Source: Solobacterium sp. (GTDB lineage: Bacteria; Bacillota_I; Bacilli_A; Erysipelotrichales; Erysipelotrichaceae). From it: 56,400 bases of DNA. A program made the position numbers and the translations under genes. Positions 51,241-56,400 of the stretch are shown here, one piece after another (within the stretch, counting starts at the first letter, position 1; every line of letters starts with the position of its first letter). The stretch lies in the NCBI GenBank assembly GCA_017430925.1, contig JAFRMA010000005.1, forward strand, positions 1 to 56,400, written 5' to 3'. The notes beneath the pieces were generated by a model. It saw only the letters and a list, made by a program, of their open reading frames with translations. It did not search any database and was not told the origin of the DNA.

Positions 51241-53001
51241 ATGGATAAAGAGTATATCAAAGCGAAATTATCGAATTTACCCCATGAACCCGGAAGCTAC
51301 CAGATGAAGGATCTGCACGGAGAAATCATCTATGTCGGTAAAGCCAAGGACCTCCATGCCAGGGTAAACCAGTATTTTGTCGGTGCTCATGATTTCAAGA
51401 CCTCCAAGATGGTCAGAAATATTGAGGACTTTGATTTCATCGTGACCAGAAGCGAGAAAGAAGCTCTGGTTCTGGAGATCAACCTGATCAAGAAGTACCG
51501 TCCCAAATACAACATCATGTTTATTGATGATTCCAGTTATCCCTATATCAAACTGACCAGGGAAGAATACCCCCGGTTAATGATTGCCAGGGATACGAAG
51601 AAAGATAAGAAATCCCGCTATTTCGGACCGTTTCCGGATGCCACGGCAGCCAGAGATACGCTGAAACTTTTACTGTCGCTGTATCCTCTGCGCAGATGCA
51701 CGACCATGCATGACAAAGTATGCCTGTATTACCATATGGGACAATGTCTGGGACCGTGTGAATACAAGATCGAGGAACAGGTATATGAAGAGATGGCTTC
51801 CCGGATCACGAGTTTTCTCAACGGGGATACGGATGAAGTAGAAAAGGATCTCACCCGGAAGATGATGGAAGCCAGTGAAAACCTGGAATTTGAAAAAGCC
51901 GGTGAATATAAACAGATGATCGATTCCATACACCGTGTCATCGATAAACAACTGATCGAGATGGATCACCGCGGCACGAGAGATGTCTTTGCCTGGTACG
52001 CGGACAGGGGATATCTGGCGATCCAGGGGTTTCTTGTACGAAGCGGTATAGTCCTGAACAAGGAATTCCGGCTTCAGCCGTTGTACGGTGACGCTGTGGA
52101 AGAATTCACTTCGTTCCTCAGCCAGTATTATGAAAGTCATCCCAAGCCAAATGAACTGGTATTGCCGCAGGAACTGGATGCGGACTATCTCAGTGAGATC
52201 CTGGATCTCAAGATCTTCCAGCCGCAGAAGGGCTACCGCGCGAAACTGATCAACATGTGTCTGGAAAACGCGAAGAAACAGTTAGACCTGAAATTCAATG
52301 TAGTAGAGAAACAGGAGAAGGTGACCGAAGAAGCCGTAAATACACTCTCGTTCTATGCCGGCAGACCCATGAACCGTGTAGAACTGTTTGATAACAGCCA
52401 TATCAGCGGACAATTTACGGTTGCGGCCTGTGTTGTCTATGCCAACGGTATGCCGGAAAAGAAGAGTTACCGGCTTTATAAGTTACATACCGGGAACTCC
52501 GATGTGGATTCCATGAAGGAAGTTGTCTACCGGAGATATTTCCGTATCCTGAAAGACGGTCTTACAGTACCGGACGGTATCCTCGTGGATGGTGGTTATA
52601 CGCAGATCCAGGCCGCAAAGGAGATCATTGACAGTCTAGGTATGGATATCAAGATCATGGGTCTGGTCAAGGACGACAAGCACAGTACGAATGCCCTGAT
52701 GGATGAGGATGGAAGTGTCTTTGACATCGATAAGAATTCCGGCTTGTTCTTTCTGCTGACCAGGATGCAGGATGAAGTCCACCGGGTTGCTATCTCTTAT
52801 CACCGTCGTCTGCGGGCAAAGGCACAGACCCGTTCCATCCTGGATGAGATTGAAGGAATCGGTCCCAAACGCAAGCGCCTGTTACTGAAAACGTTCGGAA
52901 ACTTCACCAAGTTGAAGAATGCGTCCGTGGATGAGATTGCGAAAGTCGTCCCGGATGAAATTGCCGCAAATGTCTATGCAGCACTACATGACGAAGAATG
53001 A
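51241..53001 (+). CDS. uvrC: Excinuclease ABC subunit C
   Basis: 586 residues. Makes the incisions in nucleotide excision repair. The N-terminal GIY-YIG nuclease (EPGSYQMKD, IIYVGKAKDLHARV) is present, with Ser in place of the usual Val/Ile of the first motif. Then come the UvrB-binding UVR motif (ENLEFEKAGEYKQMIDSI), the RNase H-like C-terminal nuclease (ELFDNSHISG, DGILVDGGYTQI) and a helix-hairpin-helix tail (IEGIGPKRKRLLL). Its last bases are part of the extended -10 of the next gene. Confidence 0.96.
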   Translation: MDKEYIKAKLSNLPHEPGSYQMKDLHGEIIYVGKAKDLHARVNQYFVGAHDFKTSKMVRNIEDFDFIVTRSEKEALVLEINLIKKYRPKYNIMFIDDSSYPYIKLTREEYPRLMIARDTKKDKKSRYFGPFPDATAARDTLKLLLSLYPLRRCTTMHDKVCLYYHMGQCLGPCEYKIEEQVYEEMASRITSFLNGDTDEVEKDLTRKMMEASENLEFEKAGEYKQMIDSIHRVIDKQLIEMDHRGTRDVFAWYADRGYLAIQGFLVRSGIVLNKEFRLQPLYGDAVEEFTSFLSQYYESHPKPNELVLPQELDADYLSEILDLKIFQPQKGYRAKLINMCLENAKKQLDLKFNVVEKQEKVTEEAVNTLSFYAGRPMNRVELFDNSHISGQFTVAACVVYANGMPEKKSYRLYKLHTGNSDVDSMKEVVYRRYFRILKDGLTVPDGILVDGGYTQIQAAKEIIDSLGMDIKIMGLVKDDKHSTNALMDEDGSVFDIDKNSGLFFLLTRMQDEVHRVAISYHRRLRAKAQTRSILDEIEGIGPKRKRLLLKTFGNFTKLKNASVDEIAKVVPDEIAANVYAALHDEE

Positions 53002-53007
53002 TATAAT
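52999..53007 (+). promoter_or_regulatory. Extended -10 promoter for the VanY-type gene, leaderless
   Basis: TGaTATAAT, a perfect extended -10 whose TGA is also the uvrC stop codon. The start is expected at about 53014, one nt before ATG 53015. Confidence 0.75.
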
Positions 53008-53014
53008 ATAAGCC

Positions 53015-54046
53015 ATGAGTATGATCGTTGATGAAAAGAAGCGTCATTTCTGGACCAACGTATTTGTCGGTGCGCTGGTGGTTTTCAGTATGGCCTGTTT
53101 CGGACTGATGAATACCAACTATGACGCATTGTCACGATATCCCTATACTGACCGCAACAGCCGTGAACTGATCAAGCAGTATCTGAATAAGCAGGAAATC
53201 GATTATATTATCGAGTATTCCATTGCCCCGAACATGTTTGTGGCATATATCCGGGAAGATGGATTCAGTATCTACCACGCGGCAGAATACAAGACTTTGA
53301 GCCGTTATCAGTGGCAGGAGAAAGCTTCGGATATCGTACGGATGATCGAAGAGACCAGAGAACTGATCGATGCGGATACTCTGGGACAATACCTGCAGTA
53401 TTATTCTTATGAAACGGTATATAACCATCTGATTCAGGGGGATCTGTACAATGAAGGCAGTGAACTGATCATGGGCCCGGATTCCTTTGAGGCATGGCTG
53501 GATGAGACTCATACGGTATCCGACCGTGAACCGGATCATCTGGTACAGATGAAAGGAATAGTGCCTACACTGGATGACCGTCCGGTCATGGTCAGTGAAA
53601 CACTGGCAGAACCAATTCGGATCATGTGTGCGGATATTGAGTATGATCTTGGGAATGGTTTATCCTGCGGCGGTCTGAAACTATCCGAAGGATACATCTC
53701 TTACGAAGAAAGCCGGCAGAAGTATAATGATGCTTTGCAGAAATACGGGCAGAATGTCACCGAATATGTTCCGTATCCCGGACACGATGAACATCAGCTG
53801 GGCTACGCGGTGGACTTCGCGGTGGATGGAATTCTGGACGAAAACTTTGAACTGACGGAACAGTATTTCTGGCTGCTCTGGAACAGCTGGCATTACGGGT
53901 TTACGATGGACCGTACAGAAAAAGATGCGGCTTATACAGGAATGAAACCGCAGCTTTGGCATTTCCGCTATGTTGGAGAAGAAACTGCCCGTTATCTCCA
54001 TGATAATGAGAGATCCCTGGGCAGCTATGTTAACCGTAACGAGTAA
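53015..54046 (+). CDS. VanY-type D-alanyl-D-alanine carboxypeptidase (M15B)
   Basis: 343 residues. An N-terminal membrane anchor (VFVGALVVFSMACFGLM) exposes the enzyme outside. The C-terminal M15B domain has the zinc motif DEHQLGYAVDF and the later LWHFRYVG; LKLSEGYISYEESRQKYNDAL is the preceding substrate region. It trims the terminal D-Ala of peptidoglycan stems. No ribosome site precedes the ATG, consistent with a leaderless start. Confidence 0.9.
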   Translation: MSMIVDEKKRHFWTNVFVGALVVFSMACFGLMNTNYDALSRYPYTDRNSRELIKQYLNKQEIDYIIEYSIAPNMFVAYIREDGFSIYHAAEYKTLSRYQWQEKASDIVRMIEETRELIDADTLGQYLQYYSYETVYNHLIQGDLYNEGSELIMGPDSFEAWLDETHTVSDREPDHLVQMKGIVPTLDDRPVMVSETLAEPIRIMCADIEYDLGNGLSCGGLKLSEGYISYEESRQKYNDALQKYGQNVTEYVPYPGHDEHQLGYAVDFAVDGILDENFELTEQYFWLLWNSWHYGFTMDRTEKDAAYTGMKPQLWHFRYVGEETARYLHDNERSLGSYVNRNE

Positions 54047-54427
54047 TTATAAGATTTTTCTGATTTCTTTCTGAATCGAATCCGTCCTGTTTCTCTTCTC
54101 CAGAACTTTGACTGTAGATTTACTGATACCCTTGATCCCGCGTTCAGGGGTATTTTTGTATTCTTTCCGGATTGCCCGGAACAGAAGCCACGCGGCCAGG
54201 ATCTTCTTCGGATCAACCGGCAGAGGATCACGCTTCTTCTGCAGGATTTCCATGTCTGCGTTGATATGATCCATGCGGGTCTGCAGAGATTGCGCCGCTG
54301 TCTGCATGGATCCGAGTGTCTTCAGTAATTTCAGTGCATGTGTAAGCAGTAAGATCAGGAAAACCACGACCATGGCAATGGACAGATACAGGATCCAATA
54401 ATTGTACGGATAGAGATTAAAATTCAT
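54047..54427 (-). CDS. Small single-pass membrane protein, unrecognised
   Basis: 126 residues. One membrane helix (WILYLSIAMVVVFLILLLTHAL) then a charged coiled-coil-like segment and a basic tail (KKILAAWLLFRAIRKEYKN, VLEKRNRTDSIQKEIRK). Possibly of the YtxH/DUF948-like style, but I do not recognise a family. ATG 54427 has GGTGA 5 nt upstream and is preferred over ATG 54448. It converges on the VanY-type gene stop to stop, with no terminator between. Confidence 0.65.
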   Translation of the reverse strand: MNFNLYPYNYWILYLSIAMVVVFLILLLTHALKLLKTLGSMQTAAQSLQTRMDHINADMEILQKKRDPLPVDPKKILAAWLLFRAIRKEYKNTPERGIKGISKSTVKVLEKRNRTDSIQKEIRKIL

Positions 54428-54508
54428 ATTGATCACCGTTACCATCATAAACTATTTTTGTGTATTATTCTACGAAAGTAATGGTAAAATTCTATCAAGG
54501 TAAAAACC

Positions 54509-54976
54509 ATGTCGGCAGAAATCATTCTTGTCAGTGACAACCACTCTGCGGAAAAACCGCTGGAGCTTGTACTGCGCAGGCACAGGCATGCGGATTATTT
54601 CATCCACTGCGGTGACAGCCAGATGCCCAAGTACATGCTCAGATCTTTTATCTGTGTCCGCGGCAATAATGATTTTGAACCCGGATTTGAGAAGGAAATC
54701 ATCCTGCCTGTGGAAGAGCACCGGATACTGATCCTGCACGGACACCTGGAGAATATCTGGCGCAGTTATGATATCCTGGTATACAAGGCACAGAAGAATC
54801 ACTGTGATATCGTCTGTTTCGGGCATACACACATGTATCTGGATACCACAGAGGAGGGGATTCGCCTGCTCAATCCCGGGAGTCTGAGACATAACCGCGA
54901 CGGCAGTAAACCCGGATATATGCAGATCATCCTGGATCCTGACAAAATCCTTGTGAACCGGATGGAACTGGAATAA
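54509..54976 (+). CDS. YfcE/MJ0936-type metallophosphoesterase
   Basis: 155 residues. Metal motifs are VSDNH (replacing the more usual SDTHG), HCGDSQ, VRGNND, LHGH and CFGHTHMY, ending in the family NPGSL. Probably a phosphodiesterase acting on small substrates in the cytoplasm. TGgTAAAAT (54482-54490) is a likely extended -10, leaving about 12 nt of leader with a weak AAGG site. Confidence 0.9.
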   Translation: MSAEIILVSDNHSAEKPLELVLRRHRHADYFIHCGDSQMPKYMLRSFICVRGNNDFEPGFEKEIILPVEEHRILILHGHLENIWRSYDILVYKAQKNHCDIVCFGHTHMYLDTTEEGIRLLNPGSLRHNRDGSKPGYMQIILDPDKILVNRMELE

Positions 54977-55010
54977 GAATTCGGGATATCGTTCGGTATA
55001 TAAATAGGAC

Positions 55011-55016
55011 TATAAT
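55011..55016 (+). promoter_or_regulatory. -10 box for mgtE
   Basis: TATAAT; start near 55023. The leader is only about 16 nt with CGGAG, so there is no room for a magnesium riboswitch. Confidence 0.45.
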
Positions 55017-55038
55017 TTAGATAACGGAGAAAAATACT

Positions 55039-56400
55039 ATGGCTCGTAATGAAGAAAACTATGAAGCTCTGATTGAAAGTATGGAAACATACCTGAAAGA
55101 GAAGAAGTACGTACAAGCCAGAGAAGCGATCGTCGATCTGGAGCCTTTTGATATAGCTTATGTCATGGAAGCTCTGCCGGAAGATACCATTCCCATCGTA
55201 TTCCGGCTGCTTCCCAAAGAGATTGCCGCAGAAGTATTTGTCGAACTGGATACAGATTCCCAGGAAGATCTGATCAAGAGTTTTTCCCGTGCCGAATTGA
55301 AAGAAGTCCTGGATGAACTGTATCTGGATGATGCCGTAGACATCATCGAAGAAATGCCCGCGAATGTTGTAAAACGCATTCTCAGTACAGCAGACGCGGA
55401 AACCCGTCAGAATATCAACAACATCCTGCAGTATCCGGAAGATTCCACCGGGTCGATCATGACCACCGAGTACATTGATCTGAAGACGAATATGACTGTA
55501 GGAGACGCATTGAAGAGGATCCGCCGTGTAGGTCAGGATATGGAAACCATCAACGTCATGTATGTGACCGATCCTGCCAGACACCTGCTGGGATATATGA
55601 CGATCCGTGATCTGCTGATGTCGGAAGAAGATCAGACTGTGGAAGAGATCATGGATACCAACATCATCTCCGCATCAACCCTGGATGACCAGGAAGAAAC
55701 TGCCCGTAAATTTGAACGATATGACTTCCTGACCATGCCTGTTGTGGATAAGGAAAACCGTCTGGTCGGTATCGTTACGATCGACGATGCTCTGGACGTC
55801 CTGGTTGAAGAAACGACCGAAGATATCGAACGTATGGCCGCGATCTCACCTTCGTATAAGCCATATCTGAATACCGGTGTTCTGGAAACCGTAAAGTCCA
55901 GAATCCCGTGGTTATTGTTACTGATGGTGTCTGCCACATTTACCGGACAGATCATTTCCTCGTTTGAGGATGCTCTTGCTGCCGTAACGATCCTGACCGC
56001 GTATATCCCGATGTTGATGGATACCGGCGGTAACTGCGGCTCCCAGGCCAGTGTTACAGTCATCCGTGGTATTTCTCTGGATGAAATCGAACTAAAAGAC
56101 CTTTTGAAGGTGATCTGGAAGGAAATGCGTGTAGCCGTAATTATCGGCTGTATTCTGGCAATATGCAATTTCGGTAAGCTAATGATTGTGGACCGTTTAT
56201 TGTTCCATAACCCGATTACCGTAACTGTAGCCCTGGTCATCTGTCTGACCCTGGTATTTACGGTATTTGCGGCGAAACTGGTCGGCTGTACTTTACCGAT
56301 CCTGGCAAAGGCTATCGGCTTTGACCCCGCGGTCATGGCATCTCCGTTTATCACAACGATCGTTGACGCGATTTCTCTGCTGATCTATTTCCGCTTTGCC
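55039..56400 (+). CDS. mgtE: Magnesium transporter MgtE, partial
   Basis: 454 residues to the window edge; only the very C-terminus is missing. Domains in order: MgtE N domain (helical, residues about 10-130), two CBS domains (DSTGSIMTTEYIDLKTNMTV, IMDTNIISASTLDD, MPVVDKENRLVGIVTIDDAL), then the membrane channel with PMLMDTGGNCGSQASVTVIRG, the ion-selective signature. The N and CBS parts close the channel when cellular Mg is high. ATG 55039 has CGGAGA upstream. Confidence 0.95.
   Translation, partial: MARNEENYEALIESMETYLKEKKYVQAREAIVDLEPFDIAYVMEALPEDTIPIVFRLLPKEIAAEVFVELDTDSQEDLIKSFSRAELKEVLDELYLDDAVDIIEEMPANVVKRILSTADAETRQNINNILQYPEDSTGSIMTTEYIDLKTNMTVGDALKRIRRVGQDMETINVMYVTDPARHLLGYMTIRDLLMSEEDQTVEEIMDTNIISASTLDDQEETARKFERYDFLTMPVVDKENRLVGIVTIDDALDVLVEETTEDIERMAAISPSYKPYLNTGVLETVKSRIPWLLLLMVSATFTGQIISSFEDALAAVTILTAYIPMLMDTGGNCGSQASVTVIRGISLDEIELKDLLKVIWKEMRVAVIIGCILAICNFGKLMIVDRLLFHNPITVTVALVICLTLVFTVFAAKLVGCTLPILAKAIGFDPAVMASPFITTIVDAISLLIYFRFA

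Noticed and set aside
54977..55038. Magnesium riboswitch (M-box) before mgtE
   Set aside because: The whole gap is 62 nt and the predicted leader about 16 nt, far too short.
1..56400. Mobile element, prophage, CRISPR or defence island
   Set aside because: No transposase, integrase, phage structural genes, terminal repeats or regularly spaced repeats were seen; gene content is mostly housekeeping.

Overview
This 56.4 kb window is ordinary, densely packed chromosome from a low-to-mid GC Gram-positive bacterium of the Bacillota. The markers are a T-box leader on leuS, ScpA/ScpB, MutS2, RNase HIII, a DUF1846 protein, lipobox lipoproteins, and Opp and heterodimeric ABC systems. The style of short genes and lineage-specific lipoproteins would suit Erysipelotrichia, but that placement is inference. 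I see no rRNA, tRNA, transposase, prophage, plasmid or CRISPR array.

Layout. 1-3.2 kb (minus): the 3' end of the nagA gene is cut by the window edge; then a membrane protein with a GIY-YIG-like domain and a DUF1846 protein. 3.3-19 kb (plus): a peptide-use island with oppBCDF, two tandem OppA binding proteins, an S9 peptidase, two tandem PepD dipeptidases, a guanylate-kinase-like protein, an M29 aminopeptidase and an M24 peptidase. Peptides imported by Opp would be cut to amino acids by the downstream enzymes. 19-23 kb: a lipoprotein, then a small ORF, a bacterial-type PARG, an ADP-ribosylglycohydrolase, a HIRAN protein and a GNAT. 23.2-27.9 kb: an ABC ATPase and a giant FtsX-type permease with a very long coiled coil. 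27.9-30.8 kb: T-box, leuS, glutaredoxin-like protein. 30.8-33.9 kb: an Asn/Gln-rich protein with LFGT repeats, a DUF1648 protein, a macrodomain protein with an extra C-terminal domain, and a VWA protein. 34-36.6 kb: scpA-scpB, an SGNH hydrolase and a DUF4358 lipoprotein. 36.7-40.7 kb: GNAT, Mrp/NBP35, an OmpR-type two-component system behind phased TTCA repeats, and an orphan A24 peptidase. 40.7-47.4 kb: TSCPD protein, heterodimeric ABC exporter, lspA, rluD-type synthase, rhomboid, dCMP deaminase. 47.4-56.4 kb: rnhC, cvpA, mutS2, uvrC, a VanY-type carboxypeptidase, a small membrane protein, a YfcE-like phosphoesterase and the start of mgtE.

The most unusual signals are: (1) about eight genes whose -10 box ends only about 8-16 nt before the start codon, implying leaderless or near-leaderless mRNAs outside the lineages best known for them; (2) the Asn/Gln-rich LFGT-repeat protein; (3) a membrane-anchored, degenerate GIY-YIG domain; (4) two ADP-ribose gene groups within 14 kb; (5) a phased repeat that looks like an autoregulatory response-regulator site. 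No single gene set is clearly a new defence or mobile system.
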